From BM509 sp036396915 (lineage in GTDB: Bacteria > Desulfobacterota > Desulfuromonadia > Desulfuromonadales > Geopsychrobacteraceae): 23,513 bases of DNA. The DNA is taken from contig DASWJX010000301.1 in assembly GCA_036396915.1 (NCBI GenBank), positions 1 to 23,513 on the forward strand, read 5' to 3'. The translations under genes were made by a program, and so were the position numbers. The notes beneath the pieces were generated by a model. It saw only the letters and a list, made by a program, of their open reading frames with translations, had not been told where the DNA came from and made no database searches. This document shows positions 1 to 8,051 of this stretch, piece after piece. Each line of letters starts with the position of its first letter. Positions within the stretch are counted from its first letter, which is position 1.

Positions 1-138
1 GAAGCGAAAATTTGGAAGCTTGAGACCAGATTTTGGCTCGTTTGAGAGCTCATAGCCATAGCTATGGGCCGAAAAGGAGCTGAAATATGGGCCAAGCAGC
101 CGAATTTGCAGCCGGTTCATGGATAGTCCGACACCCTC
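1..138. other. Gene-free window edge with palindrome and short direct repeats
   Basis: No convincing gene is seen here. The stretch holds a 12-base perfect palindrome, CCATAGCTATGG, at 56-67, and the octamer TATGGGCC twice (63-70 and 87-94). It lies just downstream of the stop of the NrfD-type gene on the minus strand. It could be part of a dispersed intergenic repeat or the end of the operon's 3' untranslated region. There is no classic hairpin with a T-run to call a terminator. Confidence 0.3.
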
Positions 139-1443
139 CTAATGGGGCTCCTTGCTTTCCATGAAGGCCGGAATGATCATATTGAGGAAGTAGAAGATCA
201 CGAACGGTGTGCCCATCACCAGCAGTGCGCCCCCCAGACCCTCCTTGAAGGTTTCGATATCGTGCGGAATGATCGGCAGCTGGTAGTGCATGAACCCGGC
301 GAAGGTCAGCGAGAAGGCCTGACCGCCGATGACGACATTCCAGCGCATCATCAACACCCCGAACAGGACCAGCACCGAAGCCAGGGCGGCACGCCGGACG
401 GTAATACCCGGCAGCAGCAGCAGGACAAACGGCAACACATTGCCGATGGCGTACTGCAGGATGAAGATCTTGACGAAGTCGTGCTCGTAGATCACCATCC
501 GCAGGGTGTCCCAGGATTTGACCGCCGTGTAGCCGCGGAAGATCATGTCGAGCAGTTCCAGGGTGAGCGCCAGGGTCATGAAGATCAGCAGGTACCTGGA
601 GGTCATCTTGACCTCGTGGTCCTGGACGCTGCGCAGATGCTCGTAGTCGACCGCGGCGCTGCCGTGGGCGATGGCGTCGGGGAGGAAGAAGTGTTTGCCG
701 CGCTTGGCGGCCCATTTGCGCATTTCCATGAAGACGTAGTAACTGACGATACAGAGGGCGATCCCCGAGACGATCGCCGAGCAGATGAAGATGACCGGCA
801 TCAGCGGCGTCATCCAGAGGGCGTTGGCCTTGACCGAACCGAAGATGAAGCCGGCGTAGCCGTGCAGAAAGCAGGCGATCGGGATGCCGAGGCCGGCGAG
901 GAACTTGACCGCCTTGTGGTCCGACGCCAGCGCCTCGGCACTGAGGTCGCGCGCCCCCAGCGAGATAACCTTGTAGATCAGCAGCAGCAGGTTGTCGCCG
1001 AGCCCCCGATCCCGTTTGGCTTCGAGCCGCACCAGCGAGTCGATGATGAATTTGCGGTAGACGAACCAGATTTCGGCGCCGACGATGCAGGCGTAGGTCA
1101 TGAAGACGATGCCGAAGGCCGAAATCGCCGAAGTGAAATGCGGCGTCATCAGGACATGGATCCCCCGCAACGGCTGGGTCAGGTGGAGCAGCAGCGGCAG
1201 CATCGCCACCGGCAGCAGGGCGAAGGAGAAGACCAGGGCGAAGCGGGCGATTTCCTTGAGTTTCTCGACGCCGAAGACGTGGTAGAGGGAGGAGAGGACG
1301 AAGGCCCCGGCGACCAGGCCGGTCATGTAGGGGTACATGACGATCTGAATCGACCAGTAGACATATTCATTGGGGAGGACAAAGAGATCCTTGAGCGTCC
1401 AGGCTTCGCCGTGGACGACCATCTGGGCAACCTGTTCAATCAT
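139..1443 (-). CDS. NrfD/PsrC-type quinone-interacting membrane subunit (Cbc4-like complex)
   Basis: A 434-residue, very hydrophobic protein with about nine or ten membrane segments and no cofactor-binding cysteine clusters, typical of the NrfD/PsrC/HybB family. These proteins exchange electrons between menaquinone in the membrane and a partner iron-sulfur protein. It is the last gene of a three-gene operon (tetrahaem cytochrome, Tat iron-sulfur protein, NrfD). Its ATG lies 2 bases past the stop of the iron-sulfur gene, with a GGAGG site about 10 bases upstream. The subunit set matches the menaquinol oxidoreductase complex called Cbc4 (CbcS-CbcT-CbcU) in Geobacter; that assignment is by gene content, not alignment. 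A polysulfide or other reductase role cannot be excluded, but no molybdopterin subunit is nearby. Confidence 0.88.
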   Translation of the reverse strand: MIEQVAQMVVHGEAWTLKDLFVLPNEYVYWSIQIVMYPYMTGLVAGAFVLSSLYHVFGVEKLKEIARFALVFSFALLPVAMLPLLLHLTQPLRGIHVLMTPHFTSAISAFGIVFMTYACIVGAEIWFVYRKFIIDSLVRLEAKRDRGLGDNLLLLIYKVISLGARDLSAEALASDHKAVKFLAGLGIPIACFLHGYAGFIFGSVKANALWMTPLMPVIFICSAIVSGIALCIVSYYVFMEMRKWAAKRGKHFFLPDAIAHGSAAVDYEHLRSVQDHEVKMTSRYLLIFMTLALTLELLDMIFRGYTAVKSWDTLRMVIYEHDFVKIFILQYAIGNVLPFVLLLLPGITVRRAALASVLVLFGVLMMRWNVVIGGQAFSLTFAGFMHYQLPIIPHDIETFKEGLGGALLVMGTPFVIFYFLNMIIPAFMESKEPH

Positions 1444-1445
1444 GG

Positions 1446-2219
1446 TTAGCGTACCTCCTCGTTCAGGCCGATGTAATAGACCTGGGGATTGGTCCCGTAT
1501 TCATCCCGCAGGATGCCGACCCGCTGGGTCATGACAGTCTTGGCGACCGGGTCGTCAGGATCCCGGAGGTTGCCGATCCGCCGGGCGCCGAAGGGGCAGG
1601 CCTGGGCGCAGGCGGTGTCGCCGCCCTTGGAGATGCGGTGGTAGCAGAAGGTGCATTTGTCGGCGACATGTTCGACCGGATGAAAGAACCGCACCCCGTA
1701 GGGGCAGCCCATGATGCAGTAGCCGCAGCCGATGCACCAGCTGCGGTCGACCAGAACGGCGCCATCCGCGGTCTGATAGGTGGCGCCGACCGGGCAGACC
1801 TGGACGCAGGGGGGCGTTTCGCAATGGTTGCAGAGCTTGGGGACGAAGAACGCCTGGCTGATCTCCTGGTCAGGAACCCGTTTCATTCCCGACCGGTTCT
1901 GGTCGATCAGCTTGCTGGTGAAGCCGTTCTGCGCCCCTCTCGGCGAGTCCATGAAGGTTTCCCCGTCCTTGGTCATGACATAGCGTTCAACCCAGGTCCG
2001 GGTGACATTTGCCTCAAGCGGTATATCGTTTTCGATCTTACAGGCCGTAACGCAAAAACCGCAGCCGACACACTTGTGGGTATCGACCAGAAAGCCCCAA
2101 CGCAGCTCGGGCCGGGCGGCGAACACCTCGTGCGGGTCGAGCAGCTCCAGAGCCGAGAGGGAGACGGCGGCCCCGGAGACAAACACGGCCGTATGTTTCA
2201 GAAAAGCGCGTCTCTTCAT
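1446..2219 (-). CDS. Tat-exported 4x[4Fe-4S] ferredoxin-like subunit (Cbc4-like complex)
   Basis: A 257-residue protein that starts with a twin-arginine signal (KRRAFLK at residues 2-8) followed by a hydrophobic stretch, so it should be exported folded to the periplasmic face. Four cysteine groups follow: CVGCGFCVTAC, CNHCETPPCVQVCP, CIGCGYCIMGCP and a final CTFC...CAQACP. This 16-cysteine layout is that of the PsrB/NrfC/HybA family carrying four [4Fe-4S] clusters. It would wire the NrfD-type membrane subunit (next gene) to the tetrahaem cytochrome (previous gene). The start is supported by a GAGGAG site 8 bases upstream that overlaps the last codons of the cytochrome gene, indicating tight translational coupling. 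Confidence 0.9.
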   Translation of the reverse strand: MKRRAFLKHTAVFVSGAAVSLSALELLDPHEVFAARPELRWGFLVDTHKCVGCGFCVTACKIENDIPLEANVTRTWVERYVMTKDGETFMDSPRGAQNGFTSKLIDQNRSGMKRVPDQEISQAFFVPKLCNHCETPPCVQVCPVGATYQTADGAVLVDRSWCIGCGYCIMGCPYGVRFFHPVEHVADKCTFCYHRISKGGDTACAQACPFGARRIGNLRDPDDPVAKTVMTQRVGILRDEYGTNPQVYYIGLNEEVR

Positions 2220-2221
2220 CG

Positions 2222-2692
2222 TTACATCTCCTCAAGGCTCGGGTTGTGAGGATTGTGGCATTCAGTGCATACAAGACCGGTATTGTGCTCCGCGGGATCG
2301 ATGCCGGGGATGGCGCTGCGGCCGCTGGATGGCGTGTACAGCTGGGCATGACAGCGGATACAGAGTTCACGGCTGCGGTCGATGGCCAGCTTTTCGGGAG
2401 CTTCGGGATGATCAAGCGCTGCCCCATGGCAGTTTTCGCAGGGGATCATAGCATGCCGTGCCGCATGCAGCTCTTCCGACCTGGCCTCATGGCAAGCACT
2501 GCAGTAGGCACTGTCCCGGTAGTGCGCCGGATAGTCTTTCCATTCCTGCTCATTGCTCAAGCGATGAAAGCCGAAGGTATAGCCCCGCTCCTGGGCTCCG
2601 AAATCATCGGGAACATAGAAAACTCTGGCGACAAGGATTACAACCACCAGAGCGATGACCACGTACAATGGTCGCCAGACATGTCTCTTCAC
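2222..2692 (-). CDS. Membrane-anchored tetrahaem c-type cytochrome (Cbc4-like complex)
   Basis: A 156-residue protein with an N-terminal hydrophobic anchor (about residues 8-26) and four CXXCH haem sites: CSACH, CENCH, CIRCH and CTECH. A Pro-Asn-Pro motif follows the last haem, as in NrfH/DmsE-like small cytochromes. It begins with GTG; a strong GGGAGG site lies 6 bases upstream. It is the promoter-proximal gene of the operon and would pass electrons between the iron-sulfur subunit and periplasmic cytochromes. Cytochrome, Tat iron-sulfur protein and NrfD subunit in this order resembles CbcS-CbcT-CbcU. The anchor might instead be an uncleaved signal; the segment is not followed by a clear cleavage site. 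Confidence 0.88.
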   Translation of the reverse strand: MKRHVWRPLYVVIALVVVILVARVFYVPDDFGAQERGYTFGFHRLSNEQEWKDYPAHYRDSAYCSACHEARSEELHAARHAMIPCENCHGAALDHPEAPEKLAIDRSRELCIRCHAQLYTPSSGRSAIPGIDPAEHNTGLVCTECHNPHNPSLEEM

Positions 2693-2899
2693 AAGGCGCC
2701 TCCCGATGGATTATGACAAGCAATAGAACAACGTTAATCTAGATGATAGCAAGCTGATGTTTTCTGTCAAGATCAATCAAACGATTCACTACTGCCTTGA
2801 ACATCCCGTAATTTAGTGATAATGTTCAAAACCAAACCCCGCTCAAGAATGCAAATCCATACGCCACCGCACGCTTCGGAAAAAACGTTACAGGGATAA

Positions 2900-2905
2900 T
2901 ATAAT
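2900..2905 (+). promoter_or_regulatory. Possible -10 box (TATAAT) for the 2948 gene
   Basis: A perfect TATAAT sits 43 bases before the start of the large membrane protein gene, in the 255-base AT-richer gap between divergent transcription units. The expected -35 position has no good match, so this is only a candidate. No other feature is clear in 2693-2947. Confidence 0.3.
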
Positions 2906-2947
2906 GACGTTTTATATTGTGACACCACAAAGCAAAAGGGTGAGATC

Positions 2948-4744
2948 ATGGCCGAGCAGACGAACCTTGAAAAGCAGGTCGAACAGCTGATTGAGCAAGT
3001 CAACACCCTGACCCTCAGGGTGTTCGTGCTGGAACGGAACGCCACACAGAGCGCAGCACACCCCGACCCGCTAGCGGCGCCCCCGGCACGACACCCCCCC
3101 GAAAACGAACCGGGCGAACTCCCTATCGCCGGCAACAGCCTCTTGCCCAGAATGGCGAGCGTCTGCTTCCTGCTGGTCATCGCCCTGGGACTGCGCACCA
3201 TGACCGACAGCGCCGTTCTCAATCCCCGAATCGGCTCGCTGCTCGGCATGGTTTACGCCTCGGCCCTGATCTTTTCCAGCGGGATACTCTACGCCAGACA
3301 GAACATTTTGGCGCCGATTTTTAATTTCTGCGGCGCGGTATTGATGTTCAGCGTCATCCTGGAAACGCACACCCACTTTGAGGCCTTTCCCAAGGAGGTG
3401 GCCTACCTTCTGATGGCCCTGACCGGAATCGGACTGGCCTTCATCAGCCATGCCCGACGCGTTGCCTCGCCGATCCTGACCGGCACCCTCGGCATGTGCC
3501 TGGCCGGAGTCGCTCTCGACTTCCCCGCTCCCTACTTCCCCTATCTGGCGCTGCTGCTCTGGCTGGCCAACATTCTCGGCTTCTTCGCCTCACGGATCAA
3601 ACACTGCTCCTGGCTGCGCTGGCTGCTGCTGGGGATCACCCTGACCATGCTCCAGGTCTGGGGACTGCGCATCGGCCTGGCTCCGCTCCGCGGAGAAGCG
3701 CTTGAACCCCTGGCGGCAGGCTGGTTTCTGCCGATGGCGGCGATAATCAGCTTCACCTACCTGAGCATATCACTCATAGGCATCCTTCGCAGCGGCGAAC
3801 AGAGAATTTCCAAGTTCGACTTCAGCCTGCCGACAGTCACCGCCTGTTACGGATTTCTGGTCGGCATGTACATCCTGAAGGGCTCCACGACCTTCAGCCT
3901 GTTCATCACAGTTGTCGCGGCGGGGCTGCTGGCGGTCGCCTACCTGTTATCCCGAAGACAGATCAGCCGTGCCCCCGGAACCAACTCTTTCACATTGGCC
4001 GGTGTTCTTTTGTTGAGCTTCTCCCTGCCGCTTCTGTTCAACAGCCTGCTGCCGGCCCTGCCGATCCTCTCCGGCCTGGCGCTGCTCATCGCCCACCTGT
4101 CGCACAAATGGGCGAGCGGCGGCATGCGGATCACCTCCTATCTGCTCCAGGTCTACACCGCCGCCGTTCTGTTGATCGAACTGGTCGGCTACGACGCCGC
4201 ATCAGCGGCGACCGGCGCGATCCTCTCCGCGGCAATCTGCGCCGCCGCCGGCCTGGCACACTACCGTTTCTGTCGCCGCACCCCGCCACCCGCCGCATCT
4301 GTTGTTTTCGAGCGTCTCGACCAACAGGACCATAGCGCCGTTGCGGTCCTGCTTTCCGGACTCGCCGCCGGATATGCCATGGCGATGTTCATCACCTTTC
4401 AAGTGCTCCGGAACGTTTTCGGCCCGAGCGGAGCCACGGCATATGCCTGCACACAAACCGCCACGATCAACCTGGCAGCCATTTCGATCATGGCCCTGGC
4501 ACTGAACGGCAGAAACCGGGAACTGCGCAATGTTGCCATCCTGATCATGATGGTCGGCGGCGCCAAAGCGTTTCTGATCGACCTGTTCAGCATCAGCGGA
4601 CTTGGACTTGTCATCAGCATCTTCTCTTTCGGCATCGCCGTCTCGTTCGAATCGTTCGCCCTGAGTCGCTGGCAAAAGCTTGACGAGGCACAACAGAAAC
4701 AACAGAGCGAATCCGAACCGCAGAGAGCGGCAACCCGCACCTGA
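2948..4744 (+). CDS. Polytopic membrane protein, DUF2339-like
   Basis: A 598-residue protein. Residues 1-30 look like a short coiled coil (EKQVEQLIEQVNTLTLRVFVLE), then a proline-rich linker leads into some 14 or more hydrophobic segments covering the rest, ending in a charged Gln/Glu-rich tail. This layout resembles DUF2339-family membrane proteins, whose function is not known. The start ATG follows an AGGGTGAG ribosome site. It stands alone between the divergent cytochrome operon and a promoter-bearing gap, so context gives no function. Confidence is high that it is a real integral membrane protein gene and moderate for the family. Confidence 0.75.
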   Translation: MAEQTNLEKQVEQLIEQVNTLTLRVFVLERNATQSAAHPDPLAAPPARHPPENEPGELPIAGNSLLPRMASVCFLLVIALGLRTMTDSAVLNPRIGSLLGMVYASALIFSSGILYARQNILAPIFNFCGAVLMFSVILETHTHFEAFPKEVAYLLMALTGIGLAFISHARRVASPILTGTLGMCLAGVALDFPAPYFPYLALLLWLANILGFFASRIKHCSWLRWLLLGITLTMLQVWGLRIGLAPLRGEALEPLAAGWFLPMAAIISFTYLSISLIGILRSGEQRISKFDFSLPTVTACYGFLVGMYILKGSTTFSLFITVVAAGLLAVAYLLSRRQISRAPGTNSFTLAGVLLLSFSLPLLFNSLLPALPILSGLALLIAHLSHKWASGGMRITSYLLQVYTAAVLLIELVGYDAASAATGAILSAAICAAAGLAHYRFCRRTPPPAASVVFERLDQQDHSAVAVLLSGLAAGYAMAMFITFQVLRNVFGPSGATAYACTQTATINLAAISIMALALNGRNRELRNVAILIMMVGGAKAFLIDLFSISGLGLVISIFSFGIAVSFESFALSRWQKLDEAQQKQQSESEPQRAATRT

Positions 4745-5051
4745 CCCGCCACTCACGGCCGGCCACCGCAACCGAACGAAGGCAACCGCACACCTTGCGC
4801 AAAATGTAACTCTGTTCTGCTTGAGAATTGCATACTGTCGACACGATCCCGAACAACCTTACAATTATAATTTCCGCTTTTCTTTATAGCTGTGATCTTC
4901 GAATAACCTGCAAACTAAAAGTTTGCCTTAAGTTGCTGTTTTTTCGTTCTTTTTTACTTGACAAGACTGGACATCTATTGTTTACTTTACTCAACGATAG
5001 AGACAGAGGAGTTCAACAGAACACCTTTCTAGAACAATAAGGAGGTCGCAT
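4745..5051. other. AT-rich gene-free region with promoter for the 5052 gene
   Basis: This 307-base gap is clearly richer in A and T than its neighbours. No gene-like frame with a ribosome site is seen. Its right part carries a sigma-70 type promoter (4958-4986) and a strong ribosome site (5039-5046). No clear hairpin terminator for the preceding gene was found. Confidence 0.5.
4958..4986 (+). promoter_or_regulatory. Sigma-70 type promoter upstream of small membrane protein
   Basis: A perfect -35 box TTGACA (4958-4963) is followed after exactly 17 bases by TTTACT (4981-4986), a 4/6 match to the -10 box. Transcription would begin near 4993, leaving a leader of about 59 bases before the ATG at 5052. 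Confidence 0.6.
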
Positions 5052-5270
5052 ATGAGAAATCAAGTCGCCGTCGCCAACGAAGCAAGGACCGAATCACAAC
5101 TTGGTGTCACCCTGATGATGATCACCTTCCGCGCATCGGTCGTCATGACCCTGTTCGTTGCGGGCCTGATCGGCATCTTCGGCATTGCCTGCCTGGTCGG
5201 CGGCGCGCTGACTGCCGGCGGACCGCTGCAACTGGCCCAGGGTTGGTTCTCGGCCGTCTCGGGCCTGTAA
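5052..5270 (+). CDS. Small membrane protein, 72 aa, unknown function
   Basis: The product is not recognised. A very strong AAGGAGGT site (5039-5046), a good promoter and a tight hairpin terminator (5316-5351) all bracket this 72-residue frame, so it is a well-expressed single-gene unit. About 20 polar N-terminal residues are followed by one or two membrane segments (about residues 22-58, rich in Gly, Ala, Ile, Val) and a short tail. There are no cysteine haem motifs; the single cysteine lies in the hydrophobic stretch. It is next to the ImcH-like cytochrome gene, and tiny membrane proteins recur beside the other electron-transfer genes in this window, so a small accessory subunit is a reasonable guess. 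Confidence 0.75.
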   Translation: MRNQVAVANEARTESQLGVTLMMITFRASVVMTLFVAGLIGIFGIACLVGGALTAGGPLQLAQGWFSAVSGL

Positions 5271-5315
5271 GCGCAACCTGCCGGGCCTTCCCTGCAACCA
5301 GCCACACGATAGAGC

Positions 5316-5351
5316 AAAGGGCTGCATGCCGCTCTGGCATGCAGCCCTTTT
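5316..5351 (+). terminator. Rho-independent terminator of the 5052 gene
   Basis: A perfect 15-base-pair stem (5316-5330 with 5336-5350) encloses a 5-base loop, and the stem ends in TTTT. It lies 45 bases after the stop codon. Confidence 0.85.
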
Positions 5352-5385
5352 ATGCGCTTAACGCCCCTTGGCGAAGATTTTACTG

Positions 5386-5391
5386 TATAAT
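5386..5391 (+). promoter_or_regulatory. Possible -10 box for the ImcH-like gene
   Basis: A perfect TATAAT lies 35 bases after the upstream terminator and 96 bases before the ATG at 5488, so the cytochrome gene probably has its own promoter. No convincing -35 box is visible at the right distance. Confidence 0.4.
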
Positions 5392-5487
5392 GCCTTGATG
5401 AAAACCCCAGTTCGACCAAACCCGACAACAGCAACCAAAGACCGGTAGCCAGCCATTTCCGCCGGCAACTACACAGGAGACCGCCCC

Positions 5488-6936
5488 ATGACCACGTTTT
5501 CGGATATCATCCTATCGTTCTTCAAAGGCATCGCCAGAAGCCGGGTATCGCTGATCGGGGCAATGATCACCACCGTAACCTTCCCCTTCCTGCTCGGCCT
5601 TGTCATTATCGACTCCTGGTTCCACATCGACAACCCCTACTTTGGCGGCTTCGTCTACATGCTCCTCGGCCCGACTTTTATTGTCGGACTGCTGATGGTT
5701 TTCGTCGGGCTGTTCTTTCTGAAAGGCAAGGAAGAGGTTCGTCTCTTCACCCTGACCTACCTGCAGGAACACTTTGCCGACGAAACACGCTTCAACAGGG
5801 TTCGCAAACTCATCTTTCTGGGGGTTTTGCTGACCAGTATCAACTTTGTCATCTTCGGCCTGCTCGGCTACAGCGGCTATCACTATATGGAATCGAACAG
5901 CTTCTGCGGGCAATTCTGCCATTCGGTCATGGCCCCCGAATATACCGCCTACCAGAATTCCCCGCACAGCAAGGTCAATTGCGTCGAATGCCATATCGGC
6001 TCCGGCGCCACCTGGTTCGCCAAATCGAAAATCTCCGGCACCCGCCAGCTTTTCGCAGTCACCCTCGATACCTATCCGCGGCCGATCCACACCCCGGTAC
6101 ACGGCTTGCGCCCCGCCAGCGATACCTGCGAGGAGTGCCACCGCCCCGACAAGTTCCACGGGGACAAGCTGACCGTCACCGACAAGTACGAAGACGACCA
6201 GGAGAATACCCACCTCCAGACCGTCATGCTGATGAAGATCGGCTCGGCCGGCAGCGGCACCGACAAACCGCACGGCATCCATTGGCATGTGGCGGACGAA
6301 AACAACATCAACTACAAGGCCGATCCGTCCCGCCTGACCATTCCGGAAGTCACCCTCACCAAAGCCGACGGATCCGTCGTTGTGTTCCGCAGCGAAGACG
6401 CTGCCGCCGCACTTGAGGAGGAAGGACTCGAACTGGAAGACAGGGCCATGGATTGCATCGACTGCCATAACCGGCCGACCCATATCTACCGACTGCCCGA
6501 TACCGCGGTCAATGAAGAGATCACCGAGGGCGCCATCGACAGGAGCATCCCCTTCATCAAGCGCCAGGTCATGGCGGCCGTTACCCAGAAATACTCCAGC
6601 CAGGACGATGCCATGGCCGGGATCGAAAACCATCTGCGCAACTGGTACAAAGAAAACTATCCCGCTATCGACCAGGCCAAACTGGATCGCTCGATTGCCG
6701 GTGCCCAGAACGCCTACGCAATGAACGTCTTTCCGGAAATGAATCTGGAGTGGGGCACATACGTCAACCACATCGGCCATGGGGAAGCGTTTGATATTGG
6801 CTGCTTCCGCTGCCACGACGGGATGCACGAAAGCGAAGCGGGCGAGGTCATCTCCTCCGACTGCACCACGTGCCACGTCATTCTGGCGGAAGACGAGAAA
6901 AACCCAGAGATCCTGCAGACCCTGCAAGGGGAATAA
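5488..6936 (+). CDS. ImcH-like NapC/NirT-family inner-membrane multihaem cytochrome c
   Basis: A 482-residue protein with three hydrophobic segments (about residues 20-42, 53-77 and 108-130) and then a periplasmic haem domain. Haem sites are an unusual C140-x3-C144-H145, then five CXXCH sites: CVECH, CEECH, CIDCH, CFRCH and CTTCH. The stretch after the third helix (FCGQFCHSVM, SPHSKVNCVECHIG, TYPRPI, LRPASDTCEECH) is typical of NapC/NirT-type quinol dehydrogenases. Three N-terminal helices and about 500 residues match ImcH, the Geobacter menaquinol:cytochrome oxidoreductase needed for high-potential acceptors; I remember ImcH as having seven haems, whereas six are visible here. AGGAG lies about 10 bases before the start. 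The gene is monocistronic, between its own -10 box and a strong terminator. Confidence 0.88.
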   Translation: MTTFSDIILSFFKGIARSRVSLIGAMITTVTFPFLLGLVIIDSWFHIDNPYFGGFVYMLLGPTFIVGLLMVFVGLFFLKGKEEVRLFTLTYLQEHFADETRFNRVRKLIFLGVLLTSINFVIFGLLGYSGYHYMESNSFCGQFCHSVMAPEYTAYQNSPHSKVNCVECHIGSGATWFAKSKISGTRQLFAVTLDTYPRPIHTPVHGLRPASDTCEECHRPDKFHGDKLTVTDKYEDDQENTHLQTVMLMKIGSAGSGTDKPHGIHWHVADENNINYKADPSRLTIPEVTLTKADGSVVVFRSEDAAAALEEEGLELEDRAMDCIDCHNRPTHIYRLPDTAVNEEITEGAIDRSIPFIKRQVMAAVTQKYSSQDDAMAGIENHLRNWYKENYPAIDQAKLDRSIAGAQNAYAMNVFPEMNLEWGTYVNHIGHGEAFDIGCFRCHDGMHESEAGEVISSDCTTCHVILAEDEKNPEILQTLQGE

Positions 6937-6963
6937 CCCCCGGCAGCCGATACCTGAAAACAC

Positions 6964-7009
6964 CACAAAGAAGCCCCTCCCCGGATCACCGGGGAGGGGC
7001 TTCTTTGTG
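6964..7009 (+). terminator. Strong terminator after the ImcH-like gene
   Basis: A 21-base-pair perfect stem (6964-6984 with 6989-7009) with a 4-base loop; the descending arm ends in TTCTTTG. It starts 28 bases after the cytochrome stop codon and could act on both strands, since the opposite reading also ends in a T-rich arm. Confidence 0.85.
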
Positions 7010-7032
7010 TCCATGAAGCAAACCTGAATCAA

Positions 7033-7068
7033 ACCGGGCCCGCCCTGAAGATTCAGGGCGGGCCCGGT
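7033..7068 (-). terminator. Terminator of the MerR-type gene (second hairpin, possibly bidirectional)
   Basis: A GC-rich perfect inverted repeat of 17 bases (7033-7049 with 7052-7068) lies 18 bases past the stop of the minus-strand regulator. On the minus strand it is followed by TTTGATT. It sits just beside the previous hairpin, isolating the two converging genes. Confidence 0.75.
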
Positions 7069-7085
7069 ATTGTTTTGCCCGGCGC

Positions 7086-7544
7086 TTACTTGTTGATCAC
7101 CGAGTCCTGAGCATGCTGCATCTCCTGCTGCTCTCTTGCCTTCTTACGGACGTTCTTCATCGCCTTGATGAAGAAATCACAATTCTGACAGCGTCCGGGC
7201 TCTCTGGCGCAGGCCAGGTCATCCCGCTCCCAGCAGGGAATCGTATTATCGACAAATGCGGAGCAGGCGTCCCGCTTTTCGGGGGGACAGTGATTGATCT
7301 CCCAGCAAGGAGTCAATTCCAGCAATTTCTTGATGCCCGGAATACTGATGCCCTGTTCATGGATCAGATCGCGCAAACACTGAATCCACTCGATATCATC
7401 GTTGGAAAAAAAGCGCTTTTGCCCTTTTCGGGAAGGACTGACCAGCCCTTCCTCTTCATAAATCCGCAACGTCCGGGGATGAACCTCCAGAAGCTTGGCG
7501 GCGACACTGATGGGATAGATGGGGTCGCTGCTCTCGACAGGCAT
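7086..7544 (-). CDS. MerR-family transcriptional regulator with cysteine-rich C-terminal domain
   Basis: A 152-residue protein. Residues 10-77 form a MerR-type winged helix (VAAKLLEVHPRTLRIYEEEG, then KRFFSNDDIEWIQCLRDL), closest in look to the HspR/GlnR-like branch. The tail has seven cysteines in 43 residues: C80, C86, C94, C104, C112, C119 and C122. Two are followed by Trp (CWEI and CW), like the two-CW type cysteine domains common in this bacterial group; it probably binds a metal or Fe-S cluster and senses redox state or metals. Start: AAAGGA lies about 8 bases before the ATG. It is transcribed away from the 8052 gene and shares with it a 507-base control region carrying TTGCAA motifs. 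Its targets are not known. Confidence 0.85.
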   Translation of the reverse strand: MPVESSDPIYPISVAAKLLEVHPRTLRIYEEEGLVSPSRKGQKRFFSNDDIEWIQCLRDLIHEQGISIPGIKKLLELTPCWEINHCPPEKRDACSAFVDNTIPCWERDDLACAREPGRCQNCDFFIKAMKNVRKKAREQQEMQHAQDSVINK

Positions 7545-8051
7545 GGCATAATCCTTTCTCTCGAACCAGCGAACAGGCCACAGGAAGAAAACCCATAACC
7601 TACTCTTTCACTCTATTATTTATAGCATAACAGCACACTTTTCCGGTAGAAATAAATGTATACGGACCCCCGCTTTTGCCCCGTAATTGCAACAAAACCA
7701 GACGATTCGCCGGCGTCCACCCTGCAACACCCGCCGCAACCCGAACATCCGCTAAAACACCGTTCCTAGTCAGAAGAATACAGAATAGCATATATAGCCG
7801 ATTGCGCACGCCAAATCTCGCCAACCTTAAGGAAAATAATGTTTTTTTTACCACAGAATAATCCAAACTCTTGTTTGAAGGAAAATGGGATATAATTATT
7901 TACAAGAAAAGAGGAAATAAGTGTTGCAAAAAGAATGTTGTGCGTGATAATTATCGCATCAGATGCAACATGCTCCCACGAAACGAGATACCAAGCACTT
8001 CCTCATCAACTCTTTTTTAACAGAACCGCTGCAACGAAAGAGAGGCGCGAG
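7545..8051. promoter_or_regulatory. Divergent control region with scattered TTGCAA/TGCAAC motifs
   Basis: This 507-base gap has no convincing gene. It holds ATTGCAAC (7686-7693), TGCAAC (7723-7728), GTTGCAA (7923-7929), TGCAAC (7964-7969) and TGCAAC (8030-8035). The GTTGCA at 7923 and TGCAAC at 7964 face each other. A perfect TATAAT lies at 7891-7896, just before the 7923 motif, without a good -35 box. The same hexamer recurs upstream of 8466 and 13020, so I read these as binding sites for one regulator. Confidence 0.5.

Noticed and set aside
142..1449. Long open frame on the plus strand opposite the NrfD-type gene
   Set aside because: Rich in Asp, Glu, His, Gln and Arg, as is typical for the antisense of a membrane protein; no family resemblance.
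4828..5040. Possible 70-residue gene in the AT-rich gap
   Set aside because: No ribosome site, overlaps the promoter of the 5052 gene, and the composition looks random.
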